From Aedes albopictus (Eukaryota > Arthropoda > Insecta > Diptera > Culicidae): a stretch of DNA of 64,000 nt. Position numbers and translations under genes: made by a program. The notes under the pieces are model-generated. The model worked only from the letters and a program-made list of their open reading frames with translations. It had not been told where the DNA came from and did no database searches. The stretch covers positions 9,521,823 to 9,585,822 of the forward strand of contig NC_085138.1 of NCBI RefSeq assembly GCF_035046485.1. The letters are read 5' to 3'. Below, in pieces: positions 23,801 to 35,569 of this stretch (position 1 is its first letter; every line of letters starts with the position of its first letter).

Positions 23801-24151
23801 AAGAGAATCCTGAGAGGATTCTGAAGAGAATCCTGAGAGGATTCTGAAGAGAATCCTGAGAGGATTCTGAAGAGAATCCTGAGAGGATTCTGAAGAGAAT
23901 CCTGAGAGGATTCTGAAGAGAATCCTGAGAGGATTCTGAAGAGAATCCTGAGAGGATTCTGAAGAGAATCCTGAGAGGATTCTGGAGAGAATCCTGAGAG
24001 GATTCTAAAGAGAATCCTGAGAGGATTCTAAAGAGAATCCTGAGAGGATTCTAAAGAGAATCCAGAGAGGATTCTGAAGAGAATCCTGAGAGGATTCTGA
24101 AGAGAATCTAGAGAGGATTCTGAAGAGAATCCTGAGAGGATACTGAAGAGA
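17835..24151 (-). repeat. 23-bp satellite, array 1 (about 270 units)
   Basis: Unit of 23 bp: arms AGAATCC and GGATTCT around TGAGA, joined by the linker GCAG. Each unit is therefore itself an inverted repeat. Subtypes are ordered: mixed units at 17.84-18.1 kb, mostly PstI-type CTGCAG linkers to about 22.8 kb, CTGGAG and CTAAAG linkers at 22.95-23.5 kb, then CTGAAG to the end. A GGATCC variant block occurs at 18.41-18.72 and again at 21.65-21.99 kb. Since 23 is not a multiple of 3, three units make a 69-bp cycle that is stop-free on the minus strand; the very long frames there are by-products. Oriented opposite to array 2. Confidence 0.95.
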
Positions 24152-24154
24152 TTA

Positions 24155-24620
24155 GAAGGTCGAATTAGCGGTCTCTATAATTATGATTTAGCCTTTCTAT
24201 ATTTAAAAGTTATGAGACGACACTTCATAAGATAATTATCTGAGCAACCTTCAATACAGGAGAGAATGTGGACTTCAAGTGATCGGTGTTGACATCTCAG
24301 GAAATGTAACGCATGTTGTATTTGCTTTCATTTGAAGTTCTCATGATTCAAGCTGAAGGCCACAACATTGAAAAAATAATTAAAGAGACATCGTGATTTC
24401 ACGGTCAACATAATTAGTGATGTTTCTAATGGCATCTCAGTGCTGTTGGGCATCGAACAACGTCATTGCCCTGCTCTTCTGTGTGTTTTGTAGTCGTCCA
24501 GAGAGGTAATCAATGCAATTTCCAATCATCATCGAAAGTTAATCAACTTTTGAAATGGCTTTAATTGCTGGCATCGAATTTGATCCCTCGTTGGCAGTCT
24601 TTATGAAAAAATCCTGGCTA
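24155..24620 (+). repeat. Inverted arm A beside array 1
   Basis: Non-satellite DNA matched in reverse by 26935-27390. Shared landmarks are GATCGGTGTTGACATCTCAG, ATGGCATCTCAGTGCTGTTG, AGAGGTAATCAATGCAATTT and GGCTTTAATTGCTGGCATCG. Similarity looks high with small indels. It touches array 1 as its mate touches array 2. Confidence 0.85.
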
Positions 24621-24625
24621 CACCA

Positions 24626-26111
24626 GTGCACAATGGTCCACGAAACAGATTTACGAGGAAAGATGCATTCAGCGCCTTCAAATGAATTTCTAGATTAATA
24701 TGGTCTGCTATGAAGTTGTTCCTAAAAATAAGGCCCTCTATTCAATATACATGAAAATTAGGGTGGTCCATATTTTCAAAGAAATTGGGAACCAAACTTT
24801 TTTATTTGCAAGAATAACTATATACATTCTTGGGGAAAGTTGTAGATCTATCACATTTTTTTTGTAGCTTTAAAATTGACCGATCTAGAGGTATTTTTTT
24901 TGTACAAGAAAAACCGGTTTTCTGGCGTTAACTTTTTCAGTTTCGATTTTTCATCAAAGTCGCCCAAGACACACTTGTAGAGCATTTGAAGACGCGTTTC
25001 GTGCCCTGAGATGGTCGTTACATACATACATACATTTATTTGTTCAACATCATTAAGACAAGACATAATCAACAATAGTACGCCACAATACTCGGTTTGT
25101 GGCTGCCGCTCTCCATCCTCGGTCGCGCCCAATGCTCGCCAAGTCACGCTCCACCTGGTCCGCCCATCGTGCTCTCTGCGCTCCACGCCTTCTTGTGCCA
25201 ACCCGATCCGTTGCAAACATCAGCTTTGCAGGGTTGTTGTCCGGCATTCTTGCAACATGCCCTGCCAAACGTATCCTTCCGGCTTTGGCCACCTTCTGGA
25301 TGCTGGGTTCGCCGTAGTGCAGCGAGGTTCATCCTTCTCCGCCACACACCGTTCTCCTGCACACCGCCGAAGATCGTTCTTAGCACGCGTCGCTAGAAAA
25401 CTCCGAGTGCTTGTAGGTCCTCCTCGAGCATGGTCCATGTCTCGTGCCCGTAGAGGATCACCGGTCTTATTAGCGTTTTGTACATGGTGCATTTGATGCG
25501 TGGGTGAATCTTTTTCGACCGCAGTTTCTTCTGGAGCCCGTAGTAGGCCCGACTTCCGCTGATGATGCGGGCAAAAGATATTTTTTTATGTTTGCCCCAA
25601 CCCGTCAAAACACTTTTTTAAAAAACTATGATTTTTTAAGAAAAATGCCTGTAACTTTTGAACCAAAAGAGATAACGACCATCTCAGCGCATGGTCGACG
25701 CGTCTTCAAATGCTCTACAAGTGTTTCTTGGGCGGCTTTGATGAAAAATCGAAACTGAAAAAGTTAACGCCAGAAAACCGGTTGTTCTTGAACCACCCTA
25801 AGCTTATTCAGAAAAATACCTCTAGATCGGTCAATTTTAAAGCTACATAAAAAATGTCTTCAGCAAACTTGCTCAAAATTGATAGATCTACAACTTTCCC
25901 CAAGAATGTATACAGTTATTCTTGCAAATAAAAAAGTTTGGGTTCCAATTTCTTTGAAAATATGGACCACCCTAATTTTCATGCACATTATAAAGAGAAC
26001 CTTTTCATTAGGGACAACTTTGAAGAAGACCATATTTGCCTAAAAACTCATTTGAAGGCGTTGAATGCATCTTTCCTCGTAAATCTGGTTCGTGGACCAC
26101 TATGCAGTGTA
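24626..26111. mobile_element. Foldback element in the palindrome spacer
   Basis: Ends GTGCACAATGGTCCACGAAA and the complement near 26090-26111. Inner ends TTAGGGTGGTCCATATTTTC (from about 24760) and TGGACCACCCTAA (to about 25977) may mark a nested element. The arms pair through GTAGATCTATC, GACCGATCTAGAGGTATTTT and CTGAGATGGTCGTTA. A LINE fragment fills part of the loop. Confidence 0.8.
25021..25580 (-). mobile_element. 5'-truncated non-LTR retrotransposon (RT C-terminus), disrupted
   Basis: Minus-strand frames give pieces of the C-terminal part of a LINE reverse transcriptase ORF: YYGLQKKLRSKKIHPR and LYKTLIRPVILYGHETW-like residues (from about 25560), LRTIFGGVQENGVWRRR (from about 25386), and GRIRLAGHVARMPDNNPAK with a W-rich tail ending at a stop near 25053. 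At least two frame changes separate the pieces, so it is dead. The 3' end is AACAAATAAATG with a (TATG)n tail, short as in RTE-like elements. The clade is inferred from these motifs. Confidence 0.85.
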
Positions 26112-26934
26112 CATTTGAGGATCTTTTGCTTCATTATCTTAACGAATATTTATTACTGGTTGTTATGCTCTGAGCACCACGTCTAATTTGCCATTTAATA
26201 CCCGAAATTCAAGCTCATTTCTGCACCAACAAATCCAACTATATTCCGTAATGAGCACGTTCTATCCCAAATAGAGCCGCGATGATTGATGGCAAATATT
26301 AGCTTTTATTTATACCACACCACTTGATACTGGCTTAACCCAATTGTTTCAAATCACAGAGTGCTCATGGCCGCCACTAGCATCACCGCACAAAGTGCGT
26401 CAAATTATCCGCTTTATTAAAGTACGGTGTGACCACCGATGACGTGTTGCTAAAGCTCTTTCAATTGAATTTTCTAATTCCCGTCCGTCACACACATACT
26501 CATACTCCCTGGGACTGAGCCTCATAAAGCGCATTAAATGCTGGTCAGTTTTCCGGATAATTTCCAATTGCAACATCCGACCTTACTTACTCATGGCGGT
26601 TGGTTGGTAGCAATGCACCGTAAATTTTGCACATACATATTTGATCTAATTAGCCGGAGCTTTGGGTCTATGATTGTGCCAGGGTGTGCGCATTATTGGT
26701 CACACTCGCATGCGAATGTGTTCAAAATCGTTTGAGCCCCTTCTTGGATGACCGTTGCGGTCCGGTATGTGTGTATATCGTCATCATTATCCATATTGCA
26801 CCACATGCACCGGTTGATGTATATTGAAACAGCTATTTTACCCGAGTTGGTCAACTCGGTTGGGAAGTAATCGAGTTCTGATTGAGTTAGCAGTGAACCT
26901 AATCGAATTGAGAAACACTACGAGGGGACGATTG
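26112..26934. other. Single-copy spacer of the large inverted duplication
   Basis: About 820 bp of apparently unique DNA between the foldback element and arm A'. It has no inverted partner in the window, so it is the best candidate for the original centre of the palindrome. No exon is seen. Confidence 0.5.
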
Positions 26935-27390
26935 GAAGCACCAGTGGGAATTTGCATGTTCAATTCGATGCCAGCAATTAAAGCCATTTCAAAAGTTGAT
27001 TAACTTTCTATGAACATTGGAAATTGCATTGATTACCTCTCTGGGCCACTACAAATGACACAGAAAAGACAGCAGGTAATGACGTTGTATGATGCCCAAC
27101 AGCACTGAGATGCCATTAGGAACATCACTAATTACGTTGACCATGAAATCACGATGTCTCTTTAATTTTTTTTCAATGTTGTGGTCTTCAGCTTGAATCA
27201 TGAGAACTTCAAATGAAAGAAAATACAACATGCGTTACATTTCCTGAGATGTCAACACCGATCACTTGAAGTCCGCATTCTTTCCTTTATTGAGGGTTTC
27301 TCAGATAATTATCTAATGAAATGTCGTCTCATAACTTATAAATATGGAAAGGCCAAACCATTATTGAGATCGCCAATTCGGCTGTGATAT
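26935..27390 (-). repeat. Inverted arm A' beside array 2
   Basis: Reverse-complement partner of 24155-24620. It carries CGATGCCAGCAATTAAAGCC, AAATTGCATTGATTACCTCT and CTGAGATGTCAACACCGATC in the mirrored order. Confidence 0.85.
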
Positions 27391-27889
27391 CTTATGCAAT
27401 AAACACATGTAGCCTTGCATATGATGTTGTAGAGTCAAAAAGGTCTTAAAAAAGCCGATTGCTAATGAAGCTCCAAATAATGTCTATTGAGATCTGCTGT
27501 TTGGATTCTCGTTAGAACTCTCTCAGGATTATTCTCAGAGCTTTCATCGACATATTTTTCTTTGTTGTACTCTACAAATTCTTCGTTTTGCTCTTTTTTG
27601 TTTTTTTTTCTTTTTATTTCTTTTCCTTAATTTCTTCCTCTTAATCTTCTTTGGCTTGAACAATTTTTATTATTTTCCTATAGTTTTACGTGTATCGTGT
27701 GGTGGGTACGGATCCAGGTTATCCGAGGGAATCAAGGAAATTTCCATTACGAGAGGTTCCTGGACCGACCGCGAACGAACTCGTCACCCTCAGTATGGTC
27801 TTATCCAATTCTCTGAATTCTATCAAGTTTGTCCTCATTCTGAATTATTTTTCTCTGAAGAATCCCCAAAATCCTCTCAGGATTTCGTC
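27391..27889. other. Transition DNA before array 2
   Basis: Non-satellite DNA with T-rich tracts (27590-27650) and the first degenerate CTCTCAGGATT-like words from about 27520. No gene supported. Confidence 0.4.
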
Positions 27890-30800
27890 AGAATTCTCTC
27901 AGGGTTCTTTTCAGGATTATCTCAGAATTCTCTTTAGGAATCTCTTAAAAATCCTCTTTTCAGGTATTCGCAGGATTCTCTCCAGAATTATCTAAGAACT
28001 CTCTTCAGAATCTTCTCAGGATTTTCTTCAGGATCTTTTCAGGATTCTGTTCAGAATCCTCTCAGGATTCTCTCAGAATCCTCTCTTTAGGTACTCGCAG
28101 GATTCTTTTCAGAATATTCTCAGGATTCTATTAAGAGTTCTTCCGAAATTCTCTTCAGCATTCTCTTCAGATTCATCTAAGGATTCTTTTCAGAATCCTC
28201 TAAGGATACTCTTCAGGTTCCTCTAAGAATTCTCTAAGGATTTTCTTTAGAATCCTCTAAGGATTCCCTTTAGAATCCTCTAAGGATTCCCTTTAGAATC
28301 CTCTAAGGATTCCCTTTAGAATCCTCCAAGGATTCTCTTCAGAATCCTCTAAGGATTCTCTTCAGAATCCTCTAAGGATTCTCTTCAGAATCCTCTAAGG
28401 ATTCTCTTCAGAATCCTCTAAGGATTCTCTTCAGAATCCTCTAAGGATTCTCTTCAGAATCCTCTAAGGATTCTCTTCAGAATCCTCTAAGGATTCTCTT
28501 CAGAATCCTCTAAGGATTCTCTTCAGAATCCTCTAAGGATTCTCTTCAGAATCCTCTAAGGATTCTCTTCAGAATCCTCTAAGGATTCTCTTCAGAATCC
28601 TCTAAGGATTCTCTTCAGAATCCTCTAAGGATTCTCTTCAGAATCCTCTAAGGATTCTCTTCAGAATCCTCTAAGGATTCTCTTCAGAATCCTCTAAGGA
28701 TTCTCTTCAGAATCCTCTAAGGATTCTCTTCAGAATCCTCTAAGGATTCTCTTCAGAATCCTCTAAGGATTCTCTTCAGAATCCTCTAAGGATTCTCTTC
28801 AGAATCCTCTAAGGATTCTCTTCAGAATCCTCTAAGGATTCTCTTCAGAATCCTCTAAGGATTCTCTTCAGAATCCTCTAAGGATTCTCTTCAGAATCCT
28901 CTAAGGATTCTCTTCAGAATCCTCTAAGGATTCTCTTCAGAATCCTCTAAGGATTCTCTTCAGAATCCTCTAAGGATTCCCTTCAGAATCCTCTAAGGAT
29001 TCTCTTCCGAATCCTCTAAGGATTCTCTTCAGAATCCTCTAAGAATTCTCTTTAGAATCCTCTAAGGATTCTCTTTAGAATCCTCTAAGGATTCTCTTTA
29101 GAATCCTCTAAGGATTCTCTTCAGAATCCTCTAAGGATTCTCTTCAGAATCCTCTCAGGATTCCCTTCAGAATCCTCTCAGGATTCTCTTCAGAATCCTC
29201 TAAGGATTCTCTTCAGAATCCTCTAAGGATTCTCTTTAGAATTCTCTAAGGATTCTCTTTAGAATCCTCTAAGGATTCTCTTTAGAATTCTCTAAGGATT
29301 CTCTTCAGAATCCTCTAAGGATTCTCTTCAGAATCCTCTAAGGATTCTCTTCAGAATCCTCTAAGGATTCTCTTAAGAATCCTCTAAGGATTCTCTTAAG
29401 AATCCTCTAAGGATTCTCTTCAGAATCCTCTAAGGATTCTCTTCAGAATCCTCTAAGGATTCTCTTCAGAATCCTCTAAGGATTCTCTTCAGAATCCTCT
29501 AAGGATTCTCTTCAGAATCCTCTAAGGATTCTCTTCAGAATCCTCTAAGGATTCTCTTCAGAATCCTCTAAGGATTCTCTTCAGAATCCTCTAAGGATTC
29601 TCTTCAGAATCCTCTAAGGATTCTCTTCAGAATCCTCTAAGGATTCTCTTCAGAATCCTCTAAGGATTCTCTTCAGAATCCTCTAAGGATTCTCTTCAGA
29701 ATCCTCTAAGGATTCTCTTCAGAATCCTCTAAGGATTCTCTTCAGAATCCTCTAAGGATTCTCTTCAGAATCCTCTAAGGATTCTCTTCAGAATCCTCTA
29801 AGGATTCTCTTCAGAATCCTCTAAGGATTCTCTTCAGAATCCTCAATAGATTCTCTTCAGAATCCTCTAAGGATTCTCTTCAGAATCCTCTAAGGATTCT
29901 CTTCAGAATCCTCTAAAGATTCTCTTCAGAATCCTCTAAGGATTCTCTTCAGAATCCTCTAAGGATTCTCTTCAGAATCCTCTCAGGATTCTCTTCAGAA
30001 TCCTCTCAGGATTCTCTTCAGAATCCTCTCAGGATTCTCTTCAGAATCCTCTAAGGATTCTCTTCAGAATCCTCTAAGGATTCTCTTCAGAATCCTCTAA
30101 GGATTCTCTTCAGAATCCTCTAAGGATTCTCTTCAGAATCCTCTAAGGATTCTCTTCAGAATCCTCTATGGATTCTTTTCAGAATCCTCTAATGATTCTC
30201 TTTAGAATCCTCTAAGGATTCTCTTTAGAATTCTCTAAGGATTCTCTTCAGAATCCTCTAAGGATTCTCTTCAGAATCCTCTAAGGATTCTCTTCAGAAT
30301 CCTCTAAGGATTCTCTTCAGAATCCTCTAAGGATTCTCTTCAGAATCCTCTAAGGATTCTCTTCAGAATCCTGTCAGGATTCTCTTCAGAATCCTCTAAG
30401 GATTCTCTTTAGAATCCCCTAAGGATTCTATTCAGAATCCTCTCAGGATTTTTTGCAGAATCCTCTCAGGATTCTCTTTAGAATCCTTTCAGGACTCTCT
30501 GCAGATTCCTCTCAGGATTCTCTGCAGATTCCTCTCAGGATTCTCTTCAGAATCCTCTCAGGATTCTCTTCAGAATCCTCTCAGGATTCTCCTCAGAATC
30601 CTCTCAGGATTTTCTTCAGAATCCTCTCAGGATTCTCTTCAGAATCCTTTCAGGATTCTCTTCAGAATCCTCTCAGGATTCTCTTCAGAATCCTCTCAGG
30701 ATTCTCTTCAGAATCCTCTCAGGATTCTCTTCAGAATCCTCTCAGGATTCTCCTCAGAATCCTCTCAGGATTCTCTTCAGAATCCTTTCAGGATTCTCTT

Positions 30801-32377
30801 CAGAATCCTCTCAGGATTCTCTTCAGAATCCTCTCAGGATTCTCTTCAGAATCCTCTCAGGATTCTCTTCAGAATCCTCTCAGGATTCTCTTCAGAATCC
30901 TCGCAGGATTCTCTTCAGAATCCTCGCAGGATTCTCTTCAGAATCATCTCAGGATTCTCTTCAGAATCATCTCAGGATTCTCTTCAGAATCCTCTCAGGA
31001 TTCTCTTCAGAATCCTCTCAGGATTCTCTTCAGAATCCTCTCAGGATTCTCTTCAGAATCCTCTCAGGATTCTCTTCAGAATCCTCTCAGGATTCTCTTC
31101 AGAATCCTCTCAGGATTCTCTTCAGAATCCTCTCAGGATTCTCTTCAGAATCCTCTCAGGATTCTCTTCAGAATCCTCTCAGGATTCTCTTCAGAATCCT
31201 CTCAGGATTCTCTTCAGAATCCTCTCAGGATTCTCTTCAGAATCCTCTCAGGATTCTCTTCAGAATCCTCTCAGGATTCTCTTCAGAATCCTCTCAGGAT
31301 TCTCTTCAGAATCCTCTCAGGATTCTCTTCAGAATCCTCTCAGGATTCTCTTCAGAATCCTCTCAGGATTCTCTTCAGAATCCTCTCAGGATTCTCTTCA
31401 GAATCCTCTCAGGATTCTCTTCAGAATCCTCTCAGGATTCTCTTCAGAATCCACTCAGGATTCTCTTCAGAATCCTCTCAGGATTCTCTTCAGAATCCTC
31501 TCAGGATTCTCTTCAGAATCCTCTCAGGATTCTCTTCAGAATCCTCTCAGGATTCTCTTCAGAATCCTCTCAGGATTCTCTTCAGAATCCTCTCAGGATT
31601 CTCTTCAGAATCCTCTCAGGATTCTCTTCAGAATCCTCTCAGGATTCTCTTCAGAATCCTCTCAGGATTCTCTTCAGAATCCTCTCAGGATTCTCTTCAG
31701 AATCCTCTCAGGATTCTCTTCAGAATCCTCTCAGGATTCTCTTCAGAATCCTCTCAGGATTCTCTTCAAAATCCTCTCAGGATTCTCTTCAGAATCCTCT
31801 CAGGATTCTCTTCAGAATCCTCTCAGGATTCTCTTCAGAATCCTCTCAGGATTCTCTTCAGAATCCTCTCAGGATTCTCTTCAGAATCCTCTCAGGATTC
31901 TCTTCAGAATCCTCTCAGGATTCTCTTCAGAATCCTCTCAGGATTCTCTTCAGAATCCTCTCAGGATTCTCTTCAGAATCCTCTCAGGATTCTCTTCAGA
32001 ATCCTCTCAGGATTCTCTTCAGAATCCTCTCAGGATTCTCTTCAGAATCCTCTCAGGATTCTCTTCAGAATCCTCTCAGGATTCTCTTCAGAATCCTCTC
32101 AGGATTCTCTTCAGAATCCTCTCAGGATTCTCTTCAGAATCCTCTCAGGATTCTCTTCAGAATCCTCTCAGGATTCTCTTCAGAATCCTCTCAGGGTTCT
32201 CTTCAGAATCCTCTCAGGATTCTTTTCAGAATCCTCTCAGGATTCTCTTCAGGATCTTATGAGGACTCTGTTCAGGATTCTCTCAGGATTATCTTCAGAA
32301 TCCTCGAAGGATGCTCTTCAGCATCTGCTAAGAATGTTTTTCAGAATTCTCTCAGGATTCACTTTTGGATTCTCTTG
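27890..32377 (+). repeat. 23-bp satellite, array 2 (about 190 units), inverted to array 1
   Basis: Same 23-bp unit as array 1, read in the opposite direction: GGATTCT, linker CTTC, AGAATCC, then CTCAA/CTCTC-type spacers. The first 300 bp are irregular. About 28.2-30.4 kb is mostly the CTCTAAGG subtype, apart from short CTCTCAGG runs near 29.15 and 29.98 kb; 30.4-32.3 kb is mostly CTCTCAGG. The TAA in the first subtype closes frames there; the second gives a 655-codon stop-free frame that is a repeat by-product. Single-base variants often occur in adjacent pairs of units (for example CCTCGCAGG and ATCATCTC near 30.9 kb), showing local duplication. Confidence 0.95.
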
Positions 32378-32761
32378 CAGGCTTGTCCGCACTCAGCGCA
32401 TGAAAATTCTGCTCTTTTGATTTACATCCCCTAAACCATCGTATTTATTCAATCTTTCTATCTTACCTGATAGAAGGATGTTGAAATATCCTAAATGTCA
32501 TTTCGAACTGTCAAAAAATCGCACCGCAGTGCCACACTGTGCGCGCAAAGAGAATTTCACCCGGGTGAATTCACCCCAGTGAATTTCTCTTTGCACGCTC
32601 AGTGCGGCACTGCGGTGCGATTTTTTGACAGTTCGAAATGACATTTAGGATATTCAAACATCCTTCTATCAGGTAAAATAGGAAGATTGAATAAATACGA
32701 TGGTTTTGATGGTGTAAATCAAAAGAGCAGAATTTTCATGCGTTCAGTGCGGACAAGCCTG
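32378..32761. mobile_element. Foldback MITE at the end of array 2
   Basis: A 384-bp, nearly complete palindrome. Left end CAGGCTTGTCCGCACT pairs with right end GTGCGGACAAGCCTG. Inner paired segments include GCACCGCAGTGCC, TTTTTTGACAGTTCGAAATG and GATAGAAGGATG. The centre holds CACCCGGGTGAATTCACCC. Satellite-like units resume on its right. Confidence 0.9.
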
Positions 32762-33245
32762 CTCTTCAGAATCCTCTATGGATTTTTTTCAAAATCTTCT
32801 CAGGTTTCTCTTCAGAATCCTCTCAGGATTTTCTTTAGAATTTTCTCAGAAATCTCTTCAGGATTCTCATCAGAATCCTGTATCTTTACAAAATTCTCTC
32901 ATGATTCGCTTCAGGGTTTTAATCAGAATATTGTCTGGATTCTCTTCAGAGTCCTCTCAGAATTCTCCTCATAATCCTCTCAGGGTTTTGTACAGAGTCC
33001 TGTAAAAATTCTCTGCAGAATTTTCTGAGAATACTCCACAGAATACTAGCAAGTACTTTCAAAATCATCTCATGATTATCTTTAGAATCCTCTAAGGATT
33101 CTCTTCAGAGTCCCCTAGGGATTCGCCAAATTCTCTTCAGAATCCTGTCAGGATTCTCCAAAAATTCTTTATTTTGAGAGTCCTTGCAGGATTCTCTTCT
33201 TAATCTCCTGATTCTAATTCTCCTCAAAAGTCTTTCAGGAATATC
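32762..33245 (+). repeat. Degenerate 23-bp satellite remnant
   Basis: Diverged TTCAGAATCCTCTCAGG words in the same orientation as array 2, fading out near 33245. Confidence 0.7.
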
Positions 33246-35569
33246 CTCAAAATCTCCTATTGTTCATTCCTGTAGGGCCTCTATTTTGGACACTTTTTTA
33301 CTGTTTCGCTGTCAATAGTTAGTATTCCAATTAATCACTTTACCCAAGTTTTATGGTGTTTGGAAGTATAATCGAGACTTTGTTTCTCAGTGAAAATTAT
33401 CAGTGACAGAAAAATGAGTGAATAAGTGAAAAAAAAACATTCATCAAATTTGATCCCCCAGTTTGGAATTTTCAAAATTCACGTTGAATGTACACATTGA
33501 AAATAAAAATCTTAATTCTGATTGAGAATATATATAACTCAGCTGTCTTTGGTAAAATGTTGCATTTTAGACGCACTAAAACTCCCCACAACAAAGTTTT
33601 TGCAGGTAATCAATGTATAAACAATTATCGAAATAAGACCTTTTTTAGCTGTCGCCATTATTTTCTAATAAAAACAATATCGCTGAAACTATAAGAGATA
33701 ATAATAGCTATTAATAAGGTTTGTCAGGCAAAATTGTTCAGAATTAAGTTGGTTTCACTTTGTAAGACATTTTATTGCTCTATATGGAAATAATACAAAG
33801 TTTACATTTTGATCTTGAGAACCATTTGGTCCACTGTAATTTCACATTACATATTTCGTCACCATAATGAGTGAAACTGTCACCAGTAAAAAGAACTTGG
33901 CTCCATGAATCATAACTACCATTACCATAGTAAGAATAAATATGGTATTTGTACTTCTCATGAAATGTTTAAGGATGAAAAAGCTTCTGAGGAAAATTTA
34001 AAAGCTAATCTGAATGAAATTGGCAAGCTTGTTAAGACAGCAAAAACCTTCTAAAACGTTTCTTGTTAAAGGTTCTTCTTTGTCCTGGTGCCGAATAAAA
34101 AACGTTCCAATATAAATTCCAAAGTTTATCCCCCAAGTTTTATTGCCCTTAAAAGTCGTCCCTTGAAAAGTCGTAAATATAATTTACGGTTACACAACCG
34201 CCGGCCGTTATCTGTAGGCATCGCACTAAGCTAAAACTGTGGTGTTGTAGTCACTTTTATCGCAAGTGGATATCCTGTCATCGCAGTACATAGCCGCACA
34301 GCCCTACATTAAAAGTCATCGCTTTCCATTAACGTGACCTTCTTCATAAACCAAATTAATCCCATAGAACGATAAGGAGCAAAGATAGGAGGTATCCTTC
34401 CCGTTATTCCGGCTGAAAGGAATGAGCCCGGTGACATTTAATTCCAGTAATTAGATCTGGTATGCTTAAATTTTCCACGGGCGGATTTCTGAAACCGATG
34501 CGACGTTATTGAAATTGATGTTCGCCGAAGTCGAATCCGCGCGTCGAATCTCTCAGCACAGCATAGAGTTCAAAACGTAAGGTGCATGCAATTGACTGTT
34601 TCATGGACGTTTTGACACATTTCGATAAATTTACTGCGCTGAGCCACCAACCAGCATCAGTATCCTGTCAAAGTGCTTCGTGCTTTTGTATGACAAGCTA
34701 TTATTAGCAAACTTCGAATGGTAATATGCGACAGCATTGAACCGACGGTCGATCCGCTAAGTCGTTGCCAGACTCGCTAATGCTGACACTTGATTAGGTG
34801 CATTATTATTGAGGATTGATGGCATTTGCCTTTGGTTTATGAGTGAGCCTTAACCATTAGGGTAGGAGCTCTAATGTTTAACCACATATTATGTTGAGGG
34901 TTGAATGCCAACAGGCTTTTTCGTCATTTCAGCTTCCAGCTAGACTATGCTTGCATAGCCTTCAAAAAGATTCGATGGAAGCTGTCTCTGCTGATGAATC
35001 TGTTCTGAATTTTGAATTTCTTGTGACATGCGCGAAGATATTCTATGCCCGACAAAGTCAAGAAAATTCTATTTTGGACCAAACGAGGAATCAAATCCAA
35101 AAGCTCTCAGCAAAGTCTTGCTGAATTTCAGCGCGTATTTACCATACCCAAAGGTACTTCATATCTAAACGGTCAAAGGGTCAACGATTGACACAACTAC
35201 CCTAACTCTAGGTTAGCAGATTTCCCTAAAGGGTTCGCAATCGTTGCGGTTGAATGCGCAATGTTCGCAGATGATATATGGTAATTGGAAAACGATGGCC
35301 CGGTGCTTTCACCACGTTCTTGTGTGCCCTGATTGTTGGACAAATGTATTCATTCACTGTGAGCAGGCTGAAATACATATCTATAATGTAAGCAGCTCGG
35401 TCAAGTATGGATGACAATTACCACTGTAAATCATGACATGTGTCCCAGATCATGAATCCACGGAGAGCTGCCAGGGGCTTGCATACAGGAAATCACCTCT
35501 CTGCGAGGGAAATGTTTAGTTCACTGTTTATGTCCACCAGGTGTCGTTGAGAAAACCAAAACATAGTTG
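33246..35569. other. Mostly single-copy intronic DNA
   Basis: No strong repeat structure or spliced exon recognised. The GC-richer part at about 34180-34800 looks unique and could hold regulatory sites, which I cannot show from one sequence. Confidence 0.4.

Noticed and set aside
25053..25608. Working reverse transcriptase
   Set aside because: Only a 3' fragment remains, in several frames, without catalytic domains.
17835..32377. CRISPR array
   Set aside because: The repeats are contiguous with no unique spacers, and the context is an animal genome.
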